Shown: positions 16,652 to 24,653 of the stretch, in pieces
Layout: every line of letters begins with the position of its first letter
Numbering within the stretch: position 1 is the first letter of the stretch
Source of the DNA: TMED27 sp045106175
GTDB taxonomy: Bacteria > Pseudomonadota > Alphaproteobacteria > Micavibrionales > Micavibrionaceae
Length of the DNA: 50,684 nt
Reading direction: 5' to 3'
Assembly: GCA_045106175.1 (NCBI GenBank)
Contig: JBGCEF010000065.1
Coordinates: 1 to 50,684, forward strand
Made by a program: the position numbers and the translations under genes
Notes under the pieces: generated by a model
The model's database searches: none
What the model was told of the DNA's origin: nothing
What the model saw: only the letters and a program-made list of their open reading frames with translations

Positions 16652-16717
16652 GTTACCCCCAGTATATTGTCGTTACCCCCGCTTGTTACCCCCAATGTGA
16701 GGTTGATTTGGGGGTAA
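16652..16717. promoter_or_regulatory. Cluster of GTTACCCCC integrase arm-type sites
   Basis: Three direct copies of GTTACCCCC (16652-16660, 16672-16680, 16685-16693) and an inverted GGGGGTAA (16710-16717) lie between the integrase start and the tRNA-Thr att site. Spacing and orientation resemble arm-type sites of tyrosine recombinases. The first copy almost touches the integrase start codon. Confidence 0.55.
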
Positions 16718-16817
16718 TGGTGTGAAGTCCTGTGATGGAGTGTGGAGAATTAATTCTTGTAATGCAAGAGTAATCAATGCATACATGGTGTTTAGTGAAT
16801 ATCTGTGAAGAAAGAAA

Positions 16818-16892
16818 TGGTGCCACGAGAGAGAATTGAACTCTCGACCTCGTCATTACCAATGACGCGCTCTACCACTGAGCTACCGCGGC
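16818..16892 (-). tRNA. tRNA-Thr (GGT)
   Basis: A 75-nt tRNA with encoded CCA. Acceptor stem GCCGCGG pairs with TCGTGGC (including G-T pairs), the D stem is GCTC/GAGC, the anticodon stem is CGTCA/TGACG with loop TTGGTAA (anticodon GGT, threonine), and the T arm is GAGAG-TTCAATT-CTCTC. Its 3' end is the attachment site of the element on its left. Confidence 0.95.
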
Positions 16893-17048
16893 CTTTTTGT
16901 TGCTTCGCGACGCTATTGCGTCTCTGGTGGGGTGGGTGAAAACCCGAAGCGTAGTCGCACTTTTTATGCAGGCTTATCCCCAATATGAGCGAGAAATTAC
17001 ATTAAAATATGTGGCATGTCACGCCTCTTTTTCGCTATAACTTGTGTT

Positions 17049-17174
17049 ATGTCAGCAAAGCAGGATTCAGATAAGCTTGATAAGCGAGCGAAGGCGTTGC
17101 GTGATAATTTGCGTAAGAGAAAGCCTGTGAAAAAGGCGAAGCCGACAGATTCAAAAGATGAGAAGAAGGATTGA
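17049..17174 (+). CDS. Small Lys-rich protein upstream of dcd
   Basis: A 41-aa frame (MSAKQDSDKLDKRAKALRDN at the start) ending in TGA two bases before the dcd ATG. Nearly half the residues are Lys, Arg, Asp or Glu, giving a strongly basic, helical or disordered protein. The close coupling to dcd and the codon-like composition support a real gene; short basic proteins in this position occur in other Alphaproteobacteria as far as I recall. A nucleic-acid or ribosome association is conceivable, but no function can be given. Confidence 0.55.
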   Translation: MSAKQDSDKLDKRAKALRDNLRKRKPVKKAKPTDSKDEKKD

Positions 17175-17176
17175 GT

Positions 17177-17797
17177 ATGGAAGCTATTAAGACGCGTGAT
17201 GGAAAGAATTTTCAAGATATGGTTGCTTATGAGGAGGCTGCGCCTGGCATTTTGGCGGATCACCAAATTCGTGACCTTGCGCAAAATCGCGGTATGATTT
17301 CTCCGTTTGTTGAAAAGCAAACGCGTGACGGGGCTATTTCTTATGGGTTGTCGTCTTATGGGTATGATGCCCGATGTGCGCCCGATTTTAAGATTTTCAC
17401 CAATGTCGACACGGCGATGGTTGATCCGAAGGAGTTTAGTGATTCTAATTTTGTAACGCGTGAGCAGGATGTGTGTATTATTCCTCCGAACAGTTTTGTT
17501 TTGACGCATACGGTTGAGTATTTCAAAATTCCTGATGATGTTTTAGTGATTTGTTTAGGTAAAAGTACTTATGCGCGATGTGGTTTGATTGTAAATGTTA
17601 CGCCGCTTGAGCCCGGTTGGGAAGGGCATGTGACGCTTGAGATTTCTAACACGACACCAAACCCAGCAAAGGTATATGCGAATGAAGGTGTAGCGCAGTT
17701 CTTGTTTTTTAAAGGCAGTCAGGCGTGTGAGGTTTCATATGCGGATCGTGCGGGCAAATATATGGGGCAAAAAGGTGTTACTTTGCCGAAGTTATAA
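17177..17797 (+). CDS. dcd: dCTP deaminase
   Basis: A 206-aa enzyme starting at ATG 17177 after AAGGA; an in-frame TTG at 17171 is less likely. It holds the trimeric dUTPase-fold motifs ISYGLSSYGYDAR, GKSTYARCGL and the catalytic Glu region PLEPGWEGHVTLEISN. It converts dCTP to dUTP and ammonia for thymidylate synthesis. The N-terminus is about 20 residues longer than the commonest form, which starts near ILADHQIR. The short Lys-rich gene lies two bases upstream, and a weak A+T hairpin follows the stop. Confidence 0.95.
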   Translation: MEAIKTRDGKNFQDMVAYEEAAPGILADHQIRDLAQNRGMISPFVEKQTRDGAISYGLSSYGYDARCAPDFKIFTNVDTAMVDPKEFSDSNFVTREQDVCIIPPNSFVLTHTVEYFKIPDDVLVICLGKSTYARCGLIVNVTPLEPGWEGHVTLEISNTTPNPAKVYANEGVAQFLFFKGSQACEVSYADRAGKYMGQKGVTLPKL

Positions 17798-17900
17798 GAA
17801 TTTGTTTAACGTAATAAATTCTTGTGCTTTTGTCGTATTCGTGGTTATTAAGGCATACTAAAAAACCGACATCGCAATAATTATTATTTAGGTTCAATAT

Positions 17901-19256
17901 ATGAGTGCAGCCGATACCATCGTTAATCTTAAATCTTCTAACCCGTCTGTTGATCAGGCTGGTGAAGCGTATGTTGTTCCTTCATCGTCAACATTAGATA
18001 AGATAAAAGTCACAGGCGGTAATCCGCTGCATGGTGTTATTCCGATTAGCGGGGCTAAGAATTGTGCGCTTAAATTAATGTGTGCGTCGCTTTTGACGGA
18101 GGATTCTCTGCATCTAGAGAATATGCCGAATGCGTTGCGTGATATTGGTTCGCAGATTGAATTGCTTGATTATTTGGGATGTACGGTGAAGGCCGAGGGG
18201 AGCCTGATGGCGATGAATGCGGGTGCGATTACGACGCAAACTGCGCCTTATGATATTGTGCGTAAAATGCGCGGGAGTATTTTGGTGCTTGGGCCGCTTT
18301 TGGCGCGTTTTGGGCATGCAAAGGTTTCACTTCCCGGTGGGTGCGCGATTGGGACACGTCCGGTTGATATGCATATTAAAGCCCTAGAAGAGATGGGTGC
18401 GGACATCCGTCTTGAGGAAGGGTATATTAATGCCAAAGCGCCGAAAGGCGGATTACAGGGCGCGAAGATTTTATTTCCAAAAGTATCCGTTGGTGCGACA
18501 GAGAATTTGATGATGGCGGCAACGCTTGCTAATGGTTCGACAGTTTTGGCCAATGCCGCGCGCGAGCCAGAGATTATAGATCTTGGTGAATGTTTGATTG
18601 CGATGGGTGCAAAGATAGAAGGGCTTGGCACTGACACGCTTCGTATTGAAGGGGTGAAGTCACTACATGGGGCGCATCACCGTGTTATTGCGGATCGTAT
18701 TGAAACGGGGACTTATATGATTGCTGCCGCGATGGCGGGAGGACAGGTTCGTCTTAAGAATAGTAGCCTGGACCATATCAGTGCGGCGGTTGGATTGATG
18801 TGTCAGGCTGGGATTGATGTTGATCAAGATGGTGATGATGTGCTTGTTGCGCGTGATATCAATACGCCGTTAAAAGGAATTGATGTGATGACGGAGCCGC
18901 ATCCGGGTTTTCCTACCGATCTTCAGGCGCAATTTATGGCGATGCTGACGATTGCTCAGGGTGCGGGTATGGTCACGGAAACGATATTTGAAAATCGTTT
19001 CATGCATGTGCCGGAGCTTAATCGTATGGGCGCAGATATTAGCGTACAGGGTAATTCTGCGATTGTTCGTGGTGTGACCCAATTAACAGGTGCCGAAGTG
19101 ATGGCAACTGATTTACGCGCTTCTGTCGCGCTTGTATTGGCGGGGTTGGTTGCAGACGGTGAAACTACGGTTAATCGCATTTACCACCTTGAGCGCGGTT
19201 ATGAGCGGATTGTTGAGAAGCTTTCTGGTGTTGGTGCGCAGATCACTAAAGCTTAA
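17901..19256 (+). CDS. murA: UDP-N-acetylglucosamine 1-carboxyvinyltransferase
   Basis: A 451-aa enzyme of the EPSP-synthase fold, the first committed step of peptidoglycan synthesis (adds enolpyruvate to UDP-GlcNAc). The substrate-binding ISGAKNCALKL lies at about 50-59. The reactive Cys, target of fosfomycin in the family, is C148 in PGGCAIGTRPVDMH. The N-terminus has about 30 extra residues before KIKVTGG, where MurA usually begins; ATG 17901 has AGG before it, so the extension is probably real. It stands apart from dcd by about 100 bases with its own presumed promoter. Confidence 0.95.
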   Translation: MSAADTIVNLKSSNPSVDQAGEAYVVPSSSTLDKIKVTGGNPLHGVIPISGAKNCALKLMCASLLTEDSLHLENMPNALRDIGSQIELLDYLGCTVKAEGSLMAMNAGAITTQTAPYDIVRKMRGSILVLGPLLARFGHAKVSLPGGCAIGTRPVDMHIKALEEMGADIRLEEGYINAKAPKGGLQGAKILFPKVSVGATENLMMAATLANGSTVLANAAREPEIIDLGECLIAMGAKIEGLGTDTLRIEGVKSLHGAHHRVIADRIETGTYMIAAAMAGGQVRLKNSSLDHISAAVGLMCQAGIDVDQDGDDVLVARDINTPLKGIDVMTEPHPGFPTDLQAQFMAMLTIAQGAGMVTETIFENRFMHVPELNRMGADISVQGNSAIVRGVTQLTGAEVMATDLRASVALVLAGLVADGETTVNRIYHLERGYERIVEKLSGVGAQITKA

Positions 19257-19298
19257 TTTTTTGACATAATTTTCATTAATATCTATGGTGCACACATT

Positions 19299-19553
19299 AT
19301 GGGTTGGCCGCGGACATTTTTTCTTAACACAGCAATCGTAACTGGTGGTTTGTTTGTTACTTTTGGCGCTGCGGCGGCGGCTTGGCCAGCATGGCATGAT
19401 AATTTGTCTTTGTATTTTGATGACGTGGCGGCAGATACAGGGGCGAATGCGTCTTCGGCTCTTGCTGGTATTGCGGCATTGGAGCCGGCTAGTTCTTTGA
19501 TGATTGGCACCGCGCTTGTGGCGTATGGAGTTTTTGTTCCAAAAAACCCTTAG
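19299..19553 (+). CDS. Small membrane protein, unrecognised
   Basis: An 84-aa frame between murA and hisG. It has two hydrophobic stretches (TAIVTGGLFVTFGAAAAAW near residues 11-29 and PASSLMIGTALVAYGVFV near 63-80) separated by an acidic loop, so it is probably a two-span inner-membrane protein. No clear ribosome site precedes the ATG. Its place between two housekeeping genes and its normal composition support coding, but no family is recognised. Confidence 0.45.
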   Translation: MGWPRTFFLNTAIVTGGLFVTFGAAAAAWPAWHDNLSLYFDDVAADTGANASSALAGIAALEPASSLMIGTALVAYGVFVPKNP

Positions 19554-19607
19554 GTGGACCATATTATGTCTTCGCATCTGCATCATTTCGCGTTATAAAC
19601 TATTGTT

Positions 19608-20252
19608 ATGACAGATCAAAAATTCATATTTGCGATTCCGAAAGGACGAATTTGGGAACAGTTAGAACCGATGATGTCGGCGTGCGGCATTATTCCTGAG
19701 GACGATTTTACCAACCCAAAATCCCGCAAATTACAGTTTTCAACGAATATTCCTAACCTTGATATTATTCGCGTACGTGCATTTGATGTTGCGACATTTG
19801 TGGCCTATGGCGGGGCGCATTTGGGTGTGGTTGGGTCGGATGTGATTGAAGAGTTTGATTATGACGAGTTATATGCGCCTGTAAACCTAAAGATAGGGGC
19901 GTGTCGTTTAAGTGTTGCGGTCCCTAAAGACAAAGTCGAAGAAGATGCGCGTGCCAGCCATATTCGTATTGCGACGAAATATCCAAATTTAACAACTAAA
20001 TATTATGCTCAAAAAGGGGTGCAGGCCGAATGCATTAAGTTGAATGGTGCGATGGAGATCGCGCCTGCATTGGGCTTGGCAAATAGCATTGTGGATTTGG
20101 TTGAAACAGGAAGCACGTTGAAGGCGAATAATCTCATTGAAACGGATGAGATTTTGCAGATTGAATCCAAATTGATCGTTAACCGTACAGCATTGAAAAC
20201 TAATCCTGAGACGGTTGGTGATTGGGTTGAAAAATTCCGAAAAGCTGTATGA
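19608..20252 (+). CDS. hisG: ATP phosphoribosyltransferase, short form
   Basis: A 214-aa catalytic subunit (FAIPKGRIWEQ at the start; VRAFDVATFVAYGGAHLGVVGSDV; the PRPP-binding region GAMEIAPALGLANSIVDLVETGSTLKAN). It catalyses the first step of histidine synthesis. At this length it lacks the C-terminal regulatory domain of the long form, so by family it should need HisZ for feedback control; hisZ is not in the window. It is followed after three bases by the UPF0262 gene, a neighbour often seen in Alphaproteobacteria. Confidence 0.93.
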   Translation: MTDQKFIFAIPKGRIWEQLEPMMSACGIIPEDDFTNPKSRKLQFSTNIPNLDIIRVRAFDVATFVAYGGAHLGVVGSDVIEEFDYDELYAPVNLKIGACRLSVAVPKDKVEEDARASHIRIATKYPNLTTKYYAQKGVQAECIKLNGAMEIAPALGLANSIVDLVETGSTLKANNLIETDEILQIESKLIVNRTALKTNPETVGDWVEKFRKAV

Positions 20253-20255
20253 TTT

Positions 20256-20738
20256 ATGTCTGATATTGCAGCGATTACGATTACAGACCTTCAGTTACAA
20301 TCCCATCAAGAGCTGCTTCGGCGCGATCGCACAGTTGCGATGCGTGATTTGAAACGTAAGAGTATGTTTAAGCCGCTTAAAGATGAGCATGGCGGCCCTT
20401 ATAGTCTTGCGTTGAGTGTTGAAGAAAACCGACTTGTGTTTCGTATTCAAAATGGCGCAGGAGATGATGTGCCGATGCTTGTTTTATCGTTGAAGCCCTA
20501 TAAGCGTTTGATTAAAGATTATTTCATGATTGTGCGTAGTTATGATGAAGCAATGCGTGAGGGCAAGCCATCGCGCATTGAAGCGATTGATATGGGGCGG
20601 CGCGGGCTTCATAATGAAGGGGCAGAAAGCCTTCAGGAGCGGCTTAGCGATAAAATTGAGATGGATTTTGACACGGCGCGGCGATTATTTACGTTGATTT
20701 GTGTTCTCCACGCTCAAAATTTGACGATGTGGCGCTAA
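20256..20738 (+). CDS. UPF0262 family protein
   Basis: A 160-aa protein with features of UPF0262: an opening helix, LVLSLKPYKRLIKDYFMIVRSYDEA in the middle, the segment IEAIDMGRRGLHNEGAESLQERL, and a C-terminus DTARRLFTLICVLHAQ. The family is confined mainly to Alphaproteobacteria and has no known function. It lies three bases after hisG, so the two are co-transcribed. Confidence 0.85.
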   Translation: MSDIAAITITDLQLQSHQELLRRDRTVAMRDLKRKSMFKPLKDEHGGPYSLALSVEENRLVFRIQNGAGDDVPMLVLSLKPYKRLIKDYFMIVRSYDEAMREGKPSRIEAIDMGRRGLHNEGAESLQERLSDKIEMDFDTARRLFTLICVLHAQNLTMWR

Positions 20739-20741
20739 AGC

Positions 20742-20771
20742 TTGCATTTTGCTTAAAAAGGCGTATATAAA
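20742..20771 (+). promoter_or_regulatory. Putative infA promoter
   Basis: TTGCAT (20742-20747) with TATATA (20764-20769; 16-base spacing) or TATAAA (20766-20771; 18-base spacing), about 30-35 bases before the infA ATG. The -35 box matches the sigma-70 type at four of six positions. Confidence 0.5.
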
Positions 20772-20801
20772 ACAGAAATTTAACAATGAACGTGAGTTGA
20801 A

Positions 20802-21020
20802 ATGCCAAAAGAAGATCTAATTGAATTTAAAGGTGTCGTGAGTGAAATTCTCCCTAATGCGATGTTTCGTGTGACGCTTGAAAATGATCATGTGATTTTG
20901 GCTCATACAGCTGGTAAAATGCGTAAGAACCGCATTCGTGTGCTTCAGGGCGATACGGTTGTTGTTGAAATGACGCCTTATGATTTGACTAAGGGTCGTA
21001 TTATTTTCCGTGAGAAGTAG
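20802..21020 (+). CDS. infA: Translation initiation factor IF-1
   Basis: A 72-aa OB-fold protein of exactly the usual length (KEDLIEFKGVVSEILPNAMF, HVILAHTAGKMRKNRIRVLQGD, TPYDLTKGRIIFREK). It binds the ribosomal A site and helps IF-2 and IF-3 in initiation. In related bacteria infA is normally followed directly by maf and the RNase G-like gene. Here a gene in the opposite direction (21021-21641) has been placed between them, and its stop abuts the infA stop codon. Confidence 0.97.
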   Translation: MPKEDLIEFKGVVSEILPNAMFRVTLENDHVILAHTAGKMRKNRIRVLQGDTVVVEMTPYDLTKGRIIFREK

Positions 21021-21641
21021 TTAGACAACAGGGTCCTGCCAAGTGATCGATGTGTCATATTGGCGTTGTTCTTGGCGTGTGTATTCTGAATATTCTATTA
21101 GTGTCATGGCTACAGTATATTTCGCCTGCAAGTCCATGTCATCTTCACTATAATTATTAACTCTTTGTATTCTTTTCATTGTTAAGATCTGTGGCGCTAG
21201 TTCAAAAATTCTTTCTGCTGTTTCCTGAGGATCAATGTTGTTAACGCTACGTATTTCGGGTGTTACTTCTTTTATATCTTCGATGTCTTCTATGTGATCT
21301 TCTAAACTTCCATAGCCATAAGTGAACAAAATAAGACGATCAAAAAATGCGTCTAGTGTATCTTCTGCGATTAAGTCGAGTTGTGATGCACCTGATGTTT
21401 TTAATTTATCAATGATGTCGATAGCTTGTAGCAAAACCCGTGCTAAGTCTCTTCCTGCTTGGACTTTCATTTTTTCTGCTATTGCGTCATGGCCATGCTC
21501 TTCAATCGCCTTGTAACGATCATTTTTGGCTTTATCTGCGTCATCATAAAGCCAGATATATTGATCAATCATTTCAGATAGGCTTAACCCGTGCAGAGGC
21601 GGGAACAGGGTGTTGAGTGGTGATGATGGATCATTAGTCAT
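21021..21641 (-). CDS. Orphan acidic protein inserted between infA and maf
   Basis: A 206-aa soluble protein, strongly helical and acidic (DHIEDIEDIKEVTPEI). Residues 15-110 are helix-like: MIDQYIWLYDDADKAKND, then LARVLLQAIDIIDKL. There is no signal peptide. It is on the opposite strand to both infA and maf, with its stop codon adjacent to infA's and its start 78 bases from maf. No family is recognised. Codon use does not look degenerate, so it is likely an expressed gene added to an otherwise conserved order. Confidence 0.6.
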   Translation of the reverse strand: MTNDPSSPLNTLFPPLHGLSLSEMIDQYIWLYDDADKAKNDRYKAIEEHGHDAIAEKMKVQAGRDLARVLLQAIDIIDKLKTSGASQLDLIAEDTLDAFFDRLILFTYGYGSLEDHIEDIEDIKEVTPEIRSVNNIDPQETAERIFELAPQILTMKRIQRVNNYSEDDMDLQAKYTVAMTLIEYSEYTRQEQRQYDTSITWQDPVV

Positions 21642-21719
21642 TTTATTTTCATAATATATTTAGTGCGTTAATGTCAATGTTTACTTGCGGTTTAGGGGGA
21701 ATTATCGCATTTCTATTGC

Positions 21720-22301
21720 ATGACAGATAAAATCATTCTTGCTTCTGCTTCTCCGCGGCGTGTTCAGCTTTTGGGGCAGGTTGGTATTGAGCCGGCTGAG
21801 ATTATTCCTGCGGATATTAATGAGACACCGTTAAAGGACGAATTGCCAAGGGGTTTGGCGTTAAGGCTTGCCGAGGGGAAGGCGCAAACGATTGCGGCGC
21901 AACAGCATAACGGGGCGTTTATTGTTGCGGCGGATACGGTTGTTGGGTGTGGACGACGTATTTTAGATAAGGCAGATAGTGAAGAGGATGCGCGCGGGTA
22001 TCTGCGTGTGTTATCGGGGCGTAGGCATCATGTATATGGCGGTATTTGTGTGATTGCACCTGATGGGCGATTACGAACGCGGCTTTGTGACACAGTTGTG
22101 AGCTTTAAGCGATTAAGCCATGATGAAGTTGAGCGTTATATAGAAAGCGGCGAGTGGCAGGGCAAAGCGGGCGGTTATGCGATTCAAGGTTTGGCGGCAT
22201 CTTATATAAAATTTATCCGTGGGTCGTATTCCAATGTGGTTGGTTTATCTCTTTATGATACAATGGCTTTATTAGAAGGTTTTGGATTTAAAAAGGGATA
22301 A
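21720..22301 (+). CDS. maf: Maf-like nucleotide pyrophosphatase
   Basis: A 193-aa protein with LASASPRRVQLL at the N-terminus, the ADTVV motif, SGRRHHVYGG, and GKAGGYAIQGLAASYIKFIRGSYSNVVGLS, the conserved Maf/HAM1-fold regions. Maf proteins hydrolyse dTTP, UTP or modified nucleotides and are linked to control of division. It has a GGGGGA element about fourteen bases before the ATG. The downstream RNase gene begins two bases after its stop. Confidence 0.93.
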   Translation: MTDKIILASASPRRVQLLGQVGIEPAEIIPADINETPLKDELPRGLALRLAEGKAQTIAAQQHNGAFIVAADTVVGCGRRILDKADSEEDARGYLRVLSGRRHHVYGGICVIAPDGRLRTRLCDTVVSFKRLSHDEVERYIESGEWQGKAGGYAIQGLAASYIKFIRGSYSNVVGLSLYDTMALLEGFGFKKG

Positions 22302-22303
22302 AT

Positions 22304-23530
22304 TTGGATATTCTCATTGAAGAAGAAGATGGCCGCATTTTGGTGGCCGCGCTTAAAGATGGTCGCATTGAGGGGCTTGAGATGGAGCCGCCGCATGAAG
22401 AGGTGCGCTGGGGTTCAATCTATTGGGCGAAAGTGACGGCGATAGATGCAGCCTTGGACGCGGCATTTCTGGATTTGGACGGGTTTAATACCGGTATTCT
22501 CTATAATAATGAAACGCGTAGCTTTGATAAAGAAGGGCGTGTTGTTAAAGGCGGTGCCAAAGCGATTGGTAAGCGTTTTAATGCTGGCGATATGGTGGCG
22601 GTGCAAGCCAAGAGTGCATATATCCCCAAAGATCATGATGATTTTGCATCAACCGAAACCAAAACTCCGCAGATGAGCATGGATATTACATTGCCTGGTC
22701 GATACATTATTTATTGTCCGATGATGGGTGTAAATCGTGTATCTACGCGCATTCGTGATAAGAAAATGCGTAAGCAGCTATTGAAAATGCAAGATGAGCT
22801 TGAGGATATTGATGGCTGTATTTTACGGTTGGCGGCGGCGAATACACAGACAGATGTGTTAATGCGTGAAGGCAAAATTCTGCAAAATGCGTGGCAGGAG
22901 ATGCAGAAATTTATGGCTGGTCACGAGGCGGGCTTGATTGCGTTGGGGCCGGATGCGATTCAACGTACAATGAGCGATCAGGCCGCGCAGCCGATTGATC
23001 GGATTGAAATTGTGACGATGGAGCATTTTGAAGAGGTCGAGGAATGGTGCGCGGTTTTTGCACCTGATCTTGTGACCAAGATTTTGCCGATTCAATTACC
23101 GAATGCGGAAGAAGAATTAGCGTTGTTTCATGAGCGCGATATTATTGGGCAGATTGAAGATTTGTTTCAAAGTTATTGTGTGTTGCCATCGGGCGGCAGT
23201 GTGATTTTGCAAAAAACCGCGGCGTTGACGGCGGTGGATGTTAATAAGGGTAGTGATAAGGCGAGCAAACTTGGGACTAATATTGAGGCGGCTAAAGAAG
23301 TTGCGCGCCAGTTACGTCTTCGTAATTGTGGCGGTATTATAATGATTGATTTTTTGAAGATGAATTCGAAAAAAGAAGAGGGCAAGTTGATTGCAGCATT
23401 GGAAGAGGCGATTAATGATGACCCGTGTACAGTGCAAATTCATGGAATTACGAATCTAGGATTGATTGAAGTAACCCGTAAGCGCCGTACACCGCCGCTT
23501 GGAGAGAGGTTTGTTGGGCGTTTCGAGTAG
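22304..23530 (+). CDS. rng: Ribonuclease E/G family protein, short form
   Basis: A 408-aa protein beginning at TTG 22304, preceded by AAAGGGA; no ATG lies nearby. It starts with the S1-type domain (WAKVTAIDAALDAAFLDLDG) and contains the catalytic region TAVDVNKGSDKAS (Asp about 312) and IIMIDFLKMNSKKEE (Asp about 349). It ends at TRKRRTPPLGERF, before the place where the CPxC Zn-link and the small domain of RNase E occur. Short RNase G-like proteins in this position (infA-maf-rng) are usual in Alphaproteobacteria. It should cut single-stranded RNA endonucleolytically. Confidence 0.88.
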   Translation: MDILIEEEDGRILVAALKDGRIEGLEMEPPHEEVRWGSIYWAKVTAIDAALDAAFLDLDGFNTGILYNNETRSFDKEGRVVKGGAKAIGKRFNAGDMVAVQAKSAYIPKDHDDFASTETKTPQMSMDITLPGRYIIYCPMMGVNRVSTRIRDKKMRKQLLKMQDELEDIDGCILRLAAANTQTDVLMREGKILQNAWQEMQKFMAGHEAGLIALGPDAIQRTMSDQAAQPIDRIEIVTMEHFEEVEEWCAVFAPDLVTKILPIQLPNAEEELALFHERDIIGQIEDLFQSYCVLPSGGSVILQKTAALTAVDVNKGSDKASKLGTNIEAAKEVARQLRLRNCGGIIMIDFLKMNSKKEEGKLIAALEEAINDDPCTVQIHGITNLGLIEVTRKRRTPPLGERFVGRFE

Positions 23531-23532
23531 GC

Positions 23533-24369
23533 TTATGTATGGGCGTATATAAGCGCGTTTTCCATTGCGCGTTCTCTGTTTTGACGGTGTTCTACAAACT
23601 GCGCTAAATCTAATGAACGATATTCTGCAATTCCTTCGAGAAGCATTTCGGCGGGCAGGGTTCTGAAGCGTGTGACGCCCTGACGTTCTAAATATTGACG
23701 CACATTTTGTGAGAATGGCTTTATAACAATCATGTTTTGTTTTTTGTCACCTATTTCTATAGCCGAGACAATGATTGTGTTGCCGGTTGAACGGTTTGTT
23801 ATATCCGGGTCTTCAATTAGTGCCTCTAAGAAAGTTATAGCGTTTTTTGCAGACTCTCTTATGTTTTCTGGATCGCTCATATCTTGGCTAACGATGCTGC
23901 AATTCATTTTTGCATGTTCTAGATAGTATAATTCTTCTTCGTAAGGCACATCTGCGTGAGGGTCGAAGCCGTCATTGGCGGTCGCTTTTTTCAAAAAGGC
24001 ATGACCGTCATCTAGGCTCATGTGTTTTATGCGTGTTTGTAGGTAATGGCTTTCTTTATTTTCGAGATTTAAGACAACAGGGTCTTTATCGTCCCTATGC
24101 ATGAAAAACAGGCGATCAGATGTTTGAAAGTAAATATATTCTAGTTTAGGGCTTGCGCTAAAAGCGTTTTTGATGGCTTTTGTGATGTGCGGTTCTGTGC
24201 CGTCGCGGGCATGAATTTGCGCAATCGTTAGTTTTGTTTTTCCGCCTTTGACGTGTTTATTATATTTGGTCATGAACCAGTCTTGTAGCGGTGCGCGGAT
24301 AAATGCGCCAACGACTACGCCTGTGACAAGGGTTCCTAGTGCAGCGGGAGTGAATATAGTACTCAACAT
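23533..24369 (-). CDS. N-terminally anchored orphan protein
   Basis: A 278-aa protein with one hydrophobic segment (FTPAALGTLVTGVVVGAFIRA, about residues 6-26), probably an inner-membrane anchor, then a soluble alpha/beta portion. The segment NTIIVSAIEIGDKKQNMIVIKPFSQ is beta-rich; the C-terminus is helical and basic. It converges with rng two bases apart. No family recognised. Confidence 0.6.
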   Translation of the reverse strand: MLSTIFTPAALGTLVTGVVVGAFIRAPLQDWFMTKYNKHVKGGKTKLTIAQIHARDGTEPHITKAIKNAFSASPKLEYIYFQTSDRLFFMHRDDKDPVVLNLENKESHYLQTRIKHMSLDDGHAFLKKATANDGFDPHADVPYEEELYYLEHAKMNCSIVSQDMSDPENIRESAKNAITFLEALIEDPDITNRSTGNTIIVSAIEIGDKKQNMIVIKPFSQNVRQYLERQGVTRFRTLPAEMLLEGIAEYRSLDLAQFVEHRQNRERAMENALIYAHT

Positions 24370-24449
24370 GCGGGAAGATTATTATTTTATGTAAATAATG
24401 TCAATATTTTTAAAATTTGGTTATTTGTGATTTAAAAACAAGAGAGGGC

Positions 24450-24478
24450 TAGACATAGGCGGTCCTTTTTCTTATAAC
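24450..24478 (+). promoter_or_regulatory. Promoter of tRNA-Phe
   Basis: TAGACA (24450-24455), 17 bases, TATAAC (24473-24478), ideal sigma-70 spacing, with the tRNA beginning 26 bases downstream. Confidence 0.75.
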
Positions 24479-24503
24479 GCTATGTCTTCACATTTTGTGA
24501 TGT

Positions 24504-24578
24504 GCCCGAGTAGCTCAGTGGTAGAGCAGGGGATTGAAAATCCCCGTGTCGGAAGTTCAATTCTCCCCTCGGGCACCA
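24504..24578 (+). tRNA. tRNA-Phe (GAA)
   Basis: A 75-nt tRNA with encoded CCA: acceptor GCCCGAG/CTCGGGC, D stem GCTC/GAGC, anticodon stem GGGGA/TCCCC with loop TTGAAAA (anticodon GAA, phenylalanine), and T arm GGAAG-TTCAATT-CTCCC, which contains one A-C mismatch at the middle pair. A strong promoter precedes it. Confidence 0.95.
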
Positions 24579-24653
24579 TTTCTTTTATTATTATTTATAA
24601 TTGTTTATAGCGCGGTGTTTATCATTAATACACGAGTGTTCAAAAATGAATGC

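Larger units (their letters stand above)
14643..16836. mobile_element. Minimal tRNA-Thr-integrated element (about 2.2 kb)
   Basis: The left end carries an imperfect copy (14643-14675) of the tRNA-Thr 3' end and its flank (16803-16836): both read TTCTGTGAAGAA / ATCTGTGAAGAA, then GGAAATGGTG-CACGAGAG / AGAAATGGTGCCACGAGAG. A tyrosine recombinase gene begins near the tRNA and reads inward. GTTACCCCC repeats lie just inside both ends. This is the layout of a P4-type island, reduced to int plus two tiny genes (14806-15006 and 15034-15312). The left repeat has a base missing and some substitutions, so the element may be old and immobile. Confidence 0.65.

Noticed and set aside
16997..17509. Minus-strand frame of 170 aa opposite dcd
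   Set aside because: It overlaps the clear dcd gene and the small Lys-rich gene on the other strand, and its Arg/Asn/Ile-rich product fits an antisense shadow.
17797..17823. A+T-rich hairpin after dcd
   Set aside because: The stem is weak (about 8 bp, mostly A/T) and no real T run follows; not listed as a terminator.
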